A DNA stretch of 64,000 bases, from positions 62,001 to 126,000 of the forward strand of contig NZ_JABBND010000021.1 of the NCBI RefSeq assembly GCF_012933465.1. The letters run 5' to 3'. A model generated the notes under the pieces. It had not been told where the DNA came from, ran no database searches, and saw nothing but the letters and a program-made list of their open reading frames with translations. This DNA is from Actinomycetospora sp. TBRC 11914. GTDB taxonomy: Bacteria > Actinomycetota > Actinomycetes > Mycobacteriales > Pseudonocardiaceae. A program made the position numbers and the translations under genes. Within the stretch, counting starts at the first letter, position 1; each line of letters begins with the position of its first letter. This document shows, piece by piece, positions 1 to 8,269 of this stretch.

Positions 1-86
1 TCGCCGAGACGGTCGCCGCGGGTCACGGGGCCGAGGACATGATCGCCGTCCTGCACTCCCTCGACGCCAGGTCCGGATCGAGGTGA
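1..86 (+). CDS. NAD(P)-dependent oxidoreductase, C-terminal end (partial)
   Basis: Only the last 27 codons are in the window, read in frame 3 and ending at TGA 84-86. The peptide AETVAAGHGAEDMIAVLHSL resembles the conserved C-terminus of beta-hydroxyacid dehydrogenase/imine reductase-type NAD(P)-binding proteins, which end in a GHG-x-x-D-hydrophobic helix. Family membership is inferred from this short tail alone. The TetR gene that follows converges on it, leaving a 46-bp gap. Confidence 0.5.
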   Translation, partial: AETVAAGHGAEDMIAVLHSLDARSGSR

Positions 87-132
87 GGCTGTTCGACGCT
101 GCGTGTGCCGGTACGGCCGCGGTCGTCGTCGG

Positions 133-708
133 TCAGGAGGCGCTGAGCAGCAGGTCGATCTCGGTGGCGACCGCGTCGAGGGGCTCCATGTCGTGGCGCG
201 CCCGCGACATGATCAAGGCGCCCTCCACCGCGCTGATCACCAGCAGGGCGACCCGCGACGCCCGGGCCTGCTCCATGCCGCCCCGCGCGAGGGCGCGCTC
301 GAGCGGCCCGGTCCAGCGTCGGAAGGCGTTCGCCGTGGCGAGCGCGACGGCGTCGCTGGCCGACCCGGCGTCGACGACGGCCGCGGCGATCGAGCACCCG
401 GCCCGGTAGTCGGTCATCCTCAGGAGCTTGCGAAAGCGGTCGAAGAGTTCGGCGACGACCTGACGCGGCGGGGGAGCCGGGTCCGCCTCCAGGCTCGCCT
501 CCAACGGCTCCGCCGCCTTGCCGGCGATCCATTCGACGGCCTCGACGACCAGCTGCTCCTTCCCACCGGGGAAGTGGTGCTGGAGCGACCCTCGGGGGGC
601 CTGCGCGTGCTCGACGATCTGCCGCATCCCGGTCGCGTCGACTCCGCGTTCGCGGAACAGCAGCGCAGCGCTCCGGACGGTGCGCTCGCGGGAGTCTCGG
701 GTGGTCAT
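133..708 (-). CDS. TetR family transcriptional regulator (YxaF/LmrA-like)
   Basis: A 191-residue protein with an N-terminal TetR helix-turn-helix at about residues 9-55 (RTVRSAALLFRERGVDATGM, then APRGSLQHHFPGGKEQLV). The Arg-Gly-Ser-Leu-Gln-His-His-Phe-Pro recognition helix and the C-terminal half, with GCSIAAAVVDAG at about 110, are typical of the YxaF/LmrA subgroup of drug-responsive repressors. It is transcribed away from the GNAT-like gene at 817; the shared 108-bp intergenic region holds ATGAC-based inverted repeats that are plausible operators. The ligand is unknown. Confidence 0.85.
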   Translation of the reverse strand: MTTRDSRERTVRSAALLFRERGVDATGMRQIVEHAQAPRGSLQHHFPGGKEQLVVEAVEWIAGKAAEPLEASLEADPAPPPRQVVAELFDRFRKLLRMTDYRAGCSIAAAVVDAGSASDAVALATANAFRRWTGPLERALARGGMEQARASRVALLVISAVEGALIMSRARHDMEPLDAVATEIDLLLSAS

Positions 709-764
709 GGTGCAGCCAGCCTAGGCCCTGCGTATGACGCCGGGCATACCAGGACCCGAGCGCT

Positions 765-778
765 ATGACGAGCGTCAT
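765..778. promoter_or_regulatory. Inverted repeat, candidate TetR operator
   Basis: ATGACG-AG-CGTCAT is a 6-2-6 inverted repeat in the divergent region between the TetR gene and the gene at 817. A looser GTATG...CATAC pair lies just upstream, at about 732-749. Assignment to this TetR is inferred from position and symmetry. Confidence 0.45.
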
Positions 779-816
779 ATTCACTCAGCACTCAAGAGTC
801 CGTACAACCAGGAACC

Positions 817-830
817 ATGACAGCTGTCAT
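817..830. promoter_or_regulatory. Perfect 14-bp palindrome over a start codon
   Basis: ATGACAGCTGTCAT is fully self-complementary and begins with the ATG of the GNAT-like gene. Its half site ATGAC matches the 765-778 inverted repeat, so it may be a second operator where a bound repressor would also cover the start codon. Confidence 0.4.
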
Positions 831-1347
831 AGCGCCCGGGGTCGGCGAGCCGGCCGTTCCACCGGCGTTCGTGATCACTCCCGCGACCCGGGCGACGGTC
901 GACGAGCTCGTCCGCACCTGCTCGCCCGAGTCGCTGCGCCGACGGTTCCTCCGGCCGGCACCGCTCGACCCCGAAGCGGTCCTCGAGCGCTACCGGCGGT
1001 ATCTCCTCGTCGGGCCGCCGGCCGGTGCGGCCGCCGTCGCGCTCGCCGGATCCACTCCGGTGGGGTTGCTCAACCTCGTCGTGGAGCGCGACGGAGAGGT
1101 CGAGGCCAGCCTCCTCGTGGCCGATGCGTGGCAGCACCGGCACGTCGCCACCAGCCTGCTCACCGTCGAGCTCGGCCGGCCGCGCTGGGTCGGCTGGACG
1201 GTGTCGGCCACCGTGGAGCCGGGCAACCTTCCCGTCCGGCAGCTCCTGGCTCGGCAGCGGCTCGGCCCGTGTCGACTGGTGGGTCGTGACCCCTCGGCCT
1301 GGGACTACGCCATCCACCTCGGCGAGCCGACGGCGTCCTCGGGGTGA
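817..1347 (+). CDS. GNAT-like acetyltransferase-fold protein
   Basis: A 176-residue protein. The middle part (about residues 68-130: a beta strand with STPVGLLNLVVERDGEVEAS, then LLVADAWQHRHVATSLLTVE) has the strand-turn-helix order of a GNAT N-acetyltransferase. The usual R/Q-x-x-G-x-G/A acetyl-CoA loop is replaced by the degenerate WQHRHVA, so activity is doubtful. AGGA lies upstream of the ATG. It is divergent from the TetR gene and probably its target. Substrate not inferable. Confidence 0.55.
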   Translation: MTAVIAPGVGEPAVPPAFVITPATRATVDELVRTCSPESLRRRFLRPAPLDPEAVLERYRRYLLVGPPAGAAAVALAGSTPVGLLNLVVERDGEVEASLLVADAWQHRHVATSLLTVELGRPRWVGWTVSATVEPGNLPVRQLLARQRLGPCRLVGRDPSAWDYAIHLGEPTASSG

Positions 1348-1377
1348 CGAGGGCCCCCGCCACCGTCGCACGAGGGA

Positions 1378-4230
1378 TCAGACCAGCCACGCCTCGAGGT
1401 CCGGGTGGGCGGCGAGGCGTTCCCCGCTCGCGAGGGCCTCGGCGTACACGGCCTCGCCGAGCTGCTCCCTCACGGTCGCCAGGCGCTCCACAGTTCCGGG
1501 GTGGCGCGGCCACGACCGACCGAGACGGGTGTGCATCGCCCGCGCGGCGCCGTAGCAGCGGGCGGCCTCGAGGGGCTCGCCGGCGTTGAGGTGGTGCCCG
1601 GCGCGCTGCTCGAGGGTGTCGCCGTGGTCGCGGGCACCCGAGTGGCGCTGGATGCGCAGGATCTCGCTCGACCACCGCAATCCGGCGGCCGGGTCGCCCT
1701 CGAGGAGCGCGGCCACGGCGTGGGTCAGGGCCACGAAGAGCGCGACGAGGTCGTTGCCGACCCCCGCGTTGTCCTCGCCGACGACGACCGCCGCCTCCCG
1801 AGCCGCGGCGGGCCCGTCCAGGAACAGGCCGGTCGCCGCCTGCACGGCCCGCGCGACGAGCACGACGTGGGAGTCGGAGCCCAGCGTGCGGGCGGCCTCG
1901 GCGAGGCGGCGGGCCAGCGCGTAGTCGTCGCCGACCCACGCGCCGGCGGCGGCGCCGACGAGGACCTCGGCGGCGTCGGGTCGCCGATCGGGCGGGCAGG
2001 AGGTCAGCGCTTCGAGGCCGGCCACGAGGCCGGGCCACGCGGCGGTCATGTCCTGGTGGAGCGCGAGCCAGGTGCTGTGGGTGGTGGCGGCGCAGACGGC
2101 GTCGAACGGGTCGACCCCGCCGTCGACCCCGCCGGAACGGGCGACCGCCGTCGCGCGGGGCAGCCAGATCGCCGCGTCCGCGCTGCGCTCGCGCTGGTAC
2201 CAGTAGGTGGCGAGGCGACCGACGGCCCGGAGGCCCTCCGCGCTCGCCCCGGGCACGACGCCCCCAGACTCCGGGAGGGCGTCGGCGAGGACCGCGGCGA
2301 CGGTGCTCCAGTGCCGGTCGAGCCAGTCGTAGAACCGGGCCTGACCCGGGCGGCCGAGGCGGGGCCCGGCGGCGATCGCGTCGAACACCCACCGGTCGCG
2401 GGCGTTCCGGACCTGGCGCTCCTCGCCGGGGTCGCGGCGCAGGGCGTCGTCGGCATGCGCGCGCAGTGGCGTGAGCTGGTGGAAGCGCGTCGGCTCCCCG
2501 GCGCTCGTCGGGGGCGTCGTCGTGAGCAGGGACCGGCGAACGAGGCCCGCGAGCAGGTCGGGGACCCGGTCGCCGCTCAGTGGCGGGAGCCCGCAGACGG
2601 CGGTGGCGGCCTCGCGGGTGAAGCGCCCGGGGAGGACGGCGAGCCGGCGGTGGACGATGCGTTCGTCGGGGGTGGCGAGACGGTGGTTGTCCTCGATCGC
2701 TGCGCGCAGGCTCGCGTGGCGCGGGTCCGCGCGGGCCGGGTCGGCGAGGGCGATCGGGTGCGCGGCCAGCATCTCCGCGATCTCGGGGAGGGAGTACACG
2801 CGGGCGCGGGCGGCGGCGAGCTCGAGCGCGAGGGGGAGCCCGCCGGTGAGCCGGCACGTCTCGGCGACCGCACGGCGGTCGTCGTCGGGAAGCGCCGTGG
2901 GGTCGGGGGCCAGGGTGAGGCGGGCGAGGAACAGCGCGACCGCGGGGCTCGCCGCCAGCTCGAGGACCTCCGCTGTCTCGGGAACGGCGAGGGGCGCGAC
3001 CTCCCGGACGTGCTCCCCCTCGACGTCGAGCAGCTCCCGGCCGGTCGTGAGCACCGTGAGCGAGGGGTCGCGCTCGAGGAGCTCGTCGACGAGCCCGGCG
3101 ACCGCCGACCTCAGGTGCTCGCCGTTGTCGAGGACGACGAGGGTGGGGCGTCCCCGGGCGACCGCGGCCAGGGCGTCGACCGCGCCGGTGCCGGGGACGA
3201 CCTCCACCCCGACCGCGCCGGCGACGTGGCCCGCGAGCTGCGCGGGCTCGCTGATCGTCGCGAGGTCGACGAACCACACAGTGAACCGGTCCGCGACCTC
3301 CTCGGCGACGGCGACGGCGAGCCGGCTCTTCCCCGACCCGACGGGACCGGTCAGGGTCACGACGGCACCGGGCGCGAGCAGCTTCGCGGTGGCGAGCCGG
3401 TCCTCGTCCCGCCCGACGAGGACGGGCCGTCGCCGGGCGAGGCGGAGCGGCGGGGCGGTGGGCCGGGCGTCGAGGGTCGGGTCGTGGTCGAGGACCCGGC
3501 GGTGGAGCGCCACGAGCGCGGGGCCGGGGTCGACCCCGAGCTCGGAGCCGAGGAGGCGCCGGGCGTCGTCGAACGCCTCGAGGGCGGCGGCCTGGCGCCC
3601 GGCGCGGTAGAGCCCGAGCATCCGCTGTTCCCACAGCCGCTCCCGGAACGGGTGGGCGTCGAGCAGCGGCCGGAGGTCGCTGACGGCCCGTTCGGGCTGG
3701 CCGAGCCCGAGCAGGGCCTCGATGCGGTGCTGCTGGAGATCGACGTGGAGCTCCGCGAGCCGCGCCCGAGCGGGTTCCCAGCCCTCCCAGCTCGAGAGGC
3801 CGTCGTAGGGCCGGCCGCGCCAGGCACCGAGGGCGCGGTCGCTGGTCTCCAGCGCACGCCCGGCGTCGTCGTCGGCGAGTGCGTCCGTGACGGTGGCGGT
3901 GGCGGCGGCGAAAGCGCGGGAGTCGACGTCGTGGTCGTCGACCGCGAGGCGGTAGCCGCGGTCCTCGCTCAGGAGCACCGCGGACGGGGCGCGGGGGGCG
4001 CGGTCGGGTTCGAGGACGCGCCGTAGCCGCCACAGCAGCGAGTCCAGCGAGGCGAGGGCGCGAGACGGGGGCTGCGGCCCCCAGACCGCCTCGACGATCG
4101 TCGACGGGGGCACGGCCTCGCCGAGGCGCACGAGGAGCACCCCGACGACGGCCTCGAGGCGGGTCCCGCCCACCGGGCGCGGCAGACCGTCCTGCTCGAT
4201 CCACAGGGGTCCGAGGTCCCGGAACCGCAT
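1378..4230 (-). CDS. AfsR/SARP-type regulator with NB-ARC ATPase and TPR region
   Basis: A large regulator of 950 residues from ATG 4228-4230; an upstream in-frame ATG would extend into the promoter region. Order: winged-helix DNA-binding domain (residues 1-95), bacterial transcriptional activation domain BTAD (about 100-245, ending in ELGVDPGPALVALHRRVL), NB-ARC/STAND ATPase (Walker A GPVGSGKSRLA near 290, Walker B-like LVVLDNGEHL near 365), then a long helical TPR-like C-terminus. Such proteins activate secondary-metabolism or stress genes. It is divergent from the hydrolase at 4349, and heptamer repeats of SARP type lie between them. Confidence 0.9.
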   Translation of the reverse strand: MRFRDLGPLWIEQDGLPRPVGGTRLEAVVGVLLVRLGEAVPPSTIVEAVWGPQPPSRALASLDSLLWRLRRVLEPDRAPRAPSAVLLSEDRGYRLAVDDHDVDSRAFAAATATVTDALADDDAGRALETSDRALGAWRGRPYDGLSSWEGWEPARARLAELHVDLQQHRIEALLGLGQPERAVSDLRPLLDAHPFRERLWEQRMLGLYRAGRQAAALEAFDDARRLLGSELGVDPGPALVALHRRVLDHDPTLDARPTAPPLRLARRRPVLVGRDEDRLATAKLLAPGAVVTLTGPVGSGKSRLAVAVAEEVADRFTVWFVDLATISEPAQLAGHVAGAVGVEVVPGTGAVDALAAVARGRPTLVVLDNGEHLRSAVAGLVDELLERDPSLTVLTTGRELLDVEGEHVREVAPLAVPETAEVLELAASPAVALFLARLTLAPDPTALPDDDRRAVAETCRLTGGLPLALELAAARARVYSLPEIAEMLAAHPIALADPARADPRHASLRAAIEDNHRLATPDERIVHRRLAVLPGRFTREAATAVCGLPPLSGDRVPDLLAGLVRRSLLTTTPPTSAGEPTRFHQLTPLRAHADDALRRDPGEERQVRNARDRWVFDAIAAGPRLGRPGQARFYDWLDRHWSTVAAVLADALPESGGVVPGASAEGLRAVGRLATYWYQRERSADAAIWLPRATAVARSGGVDGGVDPFDAVCAATTHSTWLALHQDMTAAWPGLVAGLEALTSCPPDRRPDAAEVLVGAAAGAWVGDDYALARRLAEAARTLGSDSHVVLVARAVQAATGLFLDGPAAAREAAVVVGEDNAGVGNDLVALFVALTHAVAALLEGDPAAGLRWSSEILRIQRHSGARDHGDTLEQRAGHHLNAGEPLEAARCYGAARAMHTRLGRSWPRHPGTVERLATVREQLGEAVYAEALASGERLAAHPDLEAWLV

Positions 4231-4277
4231 GTGTGGAGCGTAGGTGCCTCGTCCACCCACGCCGGGTGCTCGTCGTC

Positions 4278-4295
4278 GTGTGAGACCGGTGTGAG
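4278..4295 (+). promoter_or_regulatory. SARP-type direct heptamer repeat
   Basis: Two identical GTGTGAG heptamers start at 4278 and 4289, exactly 11 bp apart, with a degenerate third (GGTGGCG) at 4300. Direct heptamers spaced by one helical turn are the known binding pattern of SARP/AfsR proteins. The site lies about 55-70 bp upstream of the hydrolase ATG and next to a SARP gene. Confidence 0.6.
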
Positions 4296-4348
4296 TGAGG
4301 GTGGCGACCCTGGTCCGGCACCCGCCCGGCGACCCGAAGGACCCTCCC

Positions 4349-5575
4349 ATGTCCACTGCCACCGCGACACCCGCCGCCCCTCCCTTCAGCACCGGCGACG
4401 ACGCCTTCGACGCCCAGCTCCAGCGGTCCCTGACGGCGGCCATGCGTAGCTGTGCCGACCTCGGCGAGGTGCGGTCGGTCGCGACTCGGATCCAGCCCCG
4501 CGACTTCGACTCGTGGGCCCGGGAATGGCGGGCGCTCGCCGACGCGGTCGTCGCCGACGGCGACGAGAGCCTGGGTCGCGACGACGCCGTCAGCGCGCGC
4601 CGCTGCTACCTCCGGGCCGTCGAGTACTACCGCCAGGCGTTCTTCTTCGAGCGCGACGACCTCACCCGTGCCGAGCTGCACGCCGACTACCGCGCCCACG
4701 TCGCCGCGTTCCGCGCCGCCATGCCGCTGCTGACGACGCCGTGCACGCCGATGGAGCTCGAGCGCGACGGCGTCGCGGCCTCCGGCTACCTGCTGCGGCC
4801 GGCGGCGGACGACACGCCCCGGCCCACCGTCATCGCCCCCGCCGGCTACGACTCCACCGCCGAGGGCGGCTACGCCGAGGAGGCCGTGAGCGCGCTCGAG
4901 TACGGGATGAACTGCCTCGTCGTCGAGGGACCGGGGCAGGGCGGGGTGCTGTACGACCGCGGCCAGACGTTGCGCCCGGACTTCGAGACGGTGCTGCGTC
5001 CGGTGCTCGACTGGGTCGTCACGCAGCCCGGCATCGACCCCGCCGCGCTCGTGCTGTTCGGCCGCAGCTTCGCGGGCTACCTGGCCCCGCGCGGGGCGGC
5101 AGGGGAGTCGCGGATCGCGGCGCTGGTCGCCGACCCCGCCCAGTACGACTTCGGCGCCGCCCTGCACGCGCGCCTCGGCGACGTGATGTGGCGGCGTGTC
5201 GAGCAGCGCGACCCCACCCTGGACGCCGACCTGGCGGGGATGCTCGCCGACCCCCAGCAGCGCAACGACTACCAGTGCCGCATGGCCACCCACGGCGTCA
5301 CGACGCTGAGCGACTACTTCTGGGCGCTGAGCCAGTTCTCCCTCGAGGGGCTCGCGGGGCGCATCACCTGCCCGACCCTCGCGCTCGAGGCGGAGGGCGA
5401 CTTCGCCGGGACCGGTCAGCTCGACGTGTTCGCGAAGGCCGTCGGTGGCCCGGTCACGACCCACCACTTCACCGCCGCGGAGGGCGCCGGCGGGCACTGC
5501 GAGGGGCTCGGCCAGCAACGTCTCGACCGCGTCGTGTACGGCTGGCTGGCCACCGTGCTCCCGACTGGACGGTGA
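4349..5575 (+). CDS. Alpha/beta hydrolase (2,6-dihydropseudooxynicotine hydrolase/FrsA-like)
   Basis: A 408-residue protein from ATG 4349 with AAGGA seven bases upstream. An N-terminal helical cap region (residues 1-125) precedes the alpha/beta hydrolase core. The nucleophile elbow is GRSFAG at about residue 238, and the probable catalytic His is in GGHCEG near residue 385. Helical cap plus late core matches the DUF1100/2,6-dihydropseudooxynicotine hydrolase group, which act as C-C hydrolases or esterases. It is the first gene of a two-gene unit (GTGA overlap with the membrane protein) probably controlled by the divergent SARP regulator. Substrate unknown. Confidence 0.8.
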   Translation: MSTATATPAAPPFSTGDDAFDAQLQRSLTAAMRSCADLGEVRSVATRIQPRDFDSWAREWRALADAVVADGDESLGRDDAVSARRCYLRAVEYYRQAFFFERDDLTRAELHADYRAHVAAFRAAMPLLTTPCTPMELERDGVAASGYLLRPAADDTPRPTVIAPAGYDSTAEGGYAEEAVSALEYGMNCLVVEGPGQGGVLYDRGQTLRPDFETVLRPVLDWVVTQPGIDPAALVLFGRSFAGYLAPRGAAGESRIAALVADPAQYDFGAALHARLGDVMWRRVEQRDPTLDADLAGMLADPQQRNDYQCRMATHGVTTLSDYFWALSQFSLEGLAGRITCPTLALEAEGDFAGTGQLDVFAKAVGGPVTTHHFTAAEGAGGHCEGLGQQRLDRVVYGWLATVLPTGR

Positions 5576-6066
5576 ACGCCTACGACTCCGAGCCGTGGCG
5601 TGACTTCGCCGTCGGCACGGCCGGGGCCTCCGCCGCGCTCGTCGGGCTGCTGTTCGTGGCCATCTCGATCAACCTGCAGGCCATCATCAAGCTGCCGCAC
5701 ATCCCGAACCGGGCCGGCCACGCGCTCGTCGTCCTGGCCACGCCCGTCTTCCTGTCGGTCGTCCTGCTCGTCCCGCAGGGCGCCGTCCCGCTGGGCACCG
5801 AGTTGATCGTGTTGGCGGTCGTCGCGGGCCCGTTGCTCGGCTGGCTCGCCGCGCCGAGGCGCCGCTCGCGGGAAACGCCGGTGGTGGCGTGGGCGCTGTT
5901 GGTGGTCGGGCCGGCGGTGGCGTTGGCGCTCGGCCCGCTGCTGGCCGGGATCGGGGTGCTGACGACATCGATCGGCGGGCTCTACTGGGTCCCCGTCGCG
6001 ATGGTGATTGCGCTGCTCGGCGGCCTCTGCAACGCGTGGGTCCTCATGATCGAGATCATCCGGTGA
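5572..6066 (+). CDS. Four-helix membrane protein of unknown function
   Basis: A 164-residue protein starting at GTG 5572, which overlaps the hydrolase stop as GTGA, so translation is probably coupled. It has an N-terminal motif YDSEPWRDFAVGTAGASAAL followed by four hydrophobic segments (about residues 18-38, 55-75, 80-95 plus 110-132, and 138-158). Proteins of this pattern are common in actinobacteria next to unrelated enzymes and have no assigned function. A longer overlapping reading that includes the hydrolase region in another frame is not real. Confidence 0.75.
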   Translation: MNAYDSEPWRDFAVGTAGASAALVGLLFVAISINLQAIIKLPHIPNRAGHALVVLATPVFLSVVLLVPQGAVPLGTELIVLAVVAGPLLGWLAAPRRRSRETPVVAWALLVVGPAVALALGPLLAGIGVLTTSIGGLYWVPVAMVIALLGGLCNAWVLMIEIIR

Positions 6067-6259
6067 GTCGCGGTGGCAGTCGGCCTGCTCGAGCATGACG
6101 TCGGTGAACGAGCCGTAGGGGCTGCTCGGCGACGAGCCGCAGCCCCGACGCCGTCCCGAGCCCGCCGATCCAGCCGTCGAAGCGTTCTCCCTGAGTCATC
6201 ACCAGGGAGTGTCGGACCTCGGGTCCATGCTCCGCGTGTTCGACAGGGAGGGGCGACGG

Positions 6260-6943
6260 TCAGTCCGCGCGAGTCCTCGCGACGATTCCGCCGGTGCCGA
6301 GCTCGAGCTCGGTGGTGCGGGGGTCGACGCGGCTCACCTGCTGGTCGATCTGTTCGATGATCCGCTGCAACGCAGCTTCGCGATCCTCGGCCCTCCGCAT
6401 CTGGTCGCGAAGCACCGCGGATGATATGCGCAGTCGGAGTGGCGCGGCAAAGGCGTGTCCGTCGATGTGGTACAAGGTGAGGACGTCGTTCCCGATACCG
6501 ATCTCGAGTTCTCCGCGGTCGGCGTAGTACTGGATGAGCCGCTCGTAGTACTCGTTCAGCTCGATGTACTCCTGGACCTCGGGCGGAAACGGGGTCCGGG
6601 TCCCGTCGGGCCGGACGGAGTCGACCCCGCCGCGGCCCAGCCTCAGCTCGGTCTCTCCAGGCCGGGCGGTTGCGACGGCTTCGTCGAGGTGGACGAGGAA
6701 CAAGCCCCACGCGGCGTCGGTCGGGTCGGCGTCGGGTCGGAGGTACTGCGCGTCGGCACCCATCTCCCGCAACCGGTTACCGAACTCCGGAGCCGTGAGG
6801 TGGAGGCGAAGCGGCTGGTCGAGCCGCCGGTGGTCGTACTCCTCGATGATGACGATCCCGGGCTCGGTGTCCTCGACGATCGAGCCCTGTGCCGCGAGGT
6901 AGCCGAGGAGCTGGTCGTACATCTCCTGGTCGGTGGGCTCCAC
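6260..6943 (-). CDS. Partner protein of cassette copy 1 (two-repeat protein, unknown)
   Basis: A 227-residue acidic, cytosolic-looking protein starting at GTG 6943; TAGGAG seven bases upstream overlaps the stop of the preceding gene. It is clearly homologous to the protein at 10230-10904 (AAWGLFLVHLDEAVATARPG against AAWRLFLVHLDEAIKTARPN). Each protein is itself an internal duplication: a PLRLxL...LR...T(E/D)LxL..GG unit occurs once in each half (about residues 40-115 and 155-225). Its conserved position just downstream of a small exported nuclease-like protein suggests an immunity or chaperone role, but this is inference. Confidence 0.7.
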   Translation of the reverse strand: MEPTDQEMYDQLLGYLAAQGSIVEDTEPGIVIIEEYDHRRLDQPLRLHLTAPEFGNRLREMGADAQYLRPDADPTDAAWGLFLVHLDEAVATARPGETELRLGRGGVDSVRPDGTRTPFPPEVQEYIELNEYYERLIQYYADRGELEIGIGNDVLTLYHIDGHAFAAPLRLRISSAVLRDQMRRAEDREAALQRIIEQIDQQVSRVDPRTTELELGTGGIVARTRAD

Positions 6944-6950
6944 GAGGCTC

Positions 6951-7343
6951 CTACTTCGGGTCGCGGGTGGGGAAGCTCGTGATGATCCTGCCGTCTCGGG
7001 AGGCGACGGCCACGATCGGCCAGAAGGTCGTGCGGACGTTGCCCTGCTGGTCCTTGATCTGCAGCGGTGCCTTGTAGGTCCAGGTGTCGTTCTTGGCGTT
7101 GTAGGCCGGGTAGCCAGGCTGCGGGGTGGTCAAGGTCTGTCGGATCGCGAAGTCGGCGAGGTCTCTCCAGTTGCCGCCCGTGTATGCGGCAAGAGCCTCC
7201 CAGTCGCGGCCGTGTCCGTTCGCGATGTGCCGACGGCGCTGGCCGTGCAGTTCGCTCAAGCACATGATGGTGCGGACCGACGACGGTGCAATACGCGACC
7301 CGTTCGTCGACATCTCATCGTTCATGGTGTGCGTCGACCGCAC
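6951..7343 (-). CDS. Cassette copy 1, secreted-protein homologue lacking a signal peptide
   Basis: The C-terminal ~100 residues match the exported protein at 10901-11404: RRHIANGHG, W..LADFAI.QTLT.PQPGYP, TWTYKAPLQIKDQ and a VASRDGR tail are shared. The signal peptide and linker of the longer copy are missing; instead there is a short unrelated N-terminus, and the true start is unclear (ATG candidates at 7343, 7325 and 7265). It overlaps an opposing reading frame at 7267-7518. Probably an N-terminally truncated remnant or a cytosolic derivative. The conserved RHI-x-x-x-HG with a C-terminal strand recalls BECR-fold RNase toxins; that is inference. Confidence 0.55.
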   Translation of the reverse strand: MRSTHTMNDEMSTNGSRIAPSSVRTIMCLSELHGQRRRHIANGHGRDWEALAAYTGGNWRDLADFAIRQTLTTPQPGYPAYNAKNDTWTYKAPLQIKDQQGNVRTTFWPIVAVASRDGRIITSFPTRDPK

Positions 7344-7518
7344 CGTGAGCTACGGCTTCCCTGGGCGTGGTACGGGTCCGGGAAACACTCGACTCGTCTA
7401 CCCGTACATCGGAACAGCTCGTAGCGCTTCGGTCGTGGTCGACGATTCTGGTGAGATCGTCACCATCTACACCGATCCGGCAGACGACTGGGCGACCTGT
7501 GCACGATGGGCACCATGA
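7267..7518 (+). CDS. Short protein resembling a toxin C-terminal piece (start uncertain)
   Basis: The reading frame ending in TIYTDPADDWATCARWAP at 7516-7518 looks coding from about 7315 on (VDRTVSYGFPG, TRLVYPYIGTARSASVVVDD). The start is uncertain: ATG 7264/7267 overlaps the opposing gene, and ATG 7324 lacks a clear ribosome site. The stop overlaps the next ATG as ATGA, indicating a coupled pair. It may be the C-terminal fragment of a larger secreted toxin whose partner is the next gene. No family recognised. Confidence 0.4.
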   Translation: MVRTDDGAIRDPFVDISSFMVCVDRTVSYGFPGRGTGPGNTRLVYPYIGTARSASVVVDDSGEIVTIYTDPADDWATCARWAP

Positions 7519-8153
7519 CCCGACGACATCCCGCTCTCGCTCACGTCTACCAGCTCCAGGACGAGGAGCGGCAGCGTCGGGCAACGCGTCCGGACCTCTC
7601 GCTGCGCCACGCGGTCGTCGATCTCGTGTCGGGCTGTGCGACTCAGTACTACGCCGACCATGCCTTGAGCGAGGACCTGCAGCGGCTGGATCGAGCGCAC
7701 TCCCTTCTAGGCGCCGAAGACCAGCATCACTCGGGGAGCCGGTTCGAGGCCCTCAGCCTGGACACGGTCGACCAACTGCTGGCGGCGGCGAGGCCGCGGC
7801 GCGGGGAATTGGACGACCTGGACGCCTACGACGAGTTGCGCGGTCTCGTGATCAGCGTGCCCACACGCGTGATCCTGGGCCGGGAGGACGACGAGGCGCC
7901 AGCCGACCTCCTGTGCTGGAACGAGGCAAGTTGCCTGCTCGAAGACGTCACCGGGCCGTACCGATGTGCGTCGGCGGTCTCGGGGCTCGCCTTCCTTGGC
8001 GCCGCGGACCGCTACCACTTCATCGATCCACTGGTCGACCTGAAGCGACGCTATGAGGCCGATCCGCAGGCGCGACCCGAGCTCGATGACGAGATCAGAA
8101 ACGTATCGGCGACTTTCGTGGAATGGTTCGGCAGGCTGCACGGTCTCGTATGA
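7515..8153 (+). CDS. Hypothetical protein coupled to the upstream fragment
   Basis: A 212-residue protein from ATG 7515 (an in-frame ATG at 7506 is also possible). It is largely helical, acidic and soluble, with no transmembrane segment or signal peptide, and has a conserved-looking LLCWNEASCLLEDVTGPYR segment near residue 135. The ATGA overlap with the preceding fragment suggests an immunity-type or regulatory partner. I do not recognise the family. Confidence 0.6.
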   Translation: MTRRHPALAHVYQLQDEERQRRATRPDLSLRHAVVDLVSGCATQYYADHALSEDLQRLDRAHSLLGAEDQHHSGSRFEALSLDTVDQLLAAARPRRGELDDLDAYDELRGLVISVPTRVILGREDDEAPADLLCWNEASCLLEDVTGPYRCASAVSGLAFLGAADRYHFIDPLVDLKRRYEADPQARPELDDEIRNVSATFVEWFGRLHGLV

Positions 8154-8269
8154 CGGCTCAGGGATCGTAACGACGTGTCGACGGCCGCGCACTGCTCGTC
8201 CTTCCGTCTGCCGATCCCTGAAGGACTTGTCGTCGGCGCCCCGACGGCGGCTGCACGTGATCCGAGGGG

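Noticed and set aside
1160-5518. A 1452-codon minus-strand open frame
   Set aside because: It is an antisense/out-of-frame shadow of the SARP and hydrolase genes: Arg/Pro/Ala-rich translation with no domain, while both real genes have clear motifs, starts and ribosome sites.
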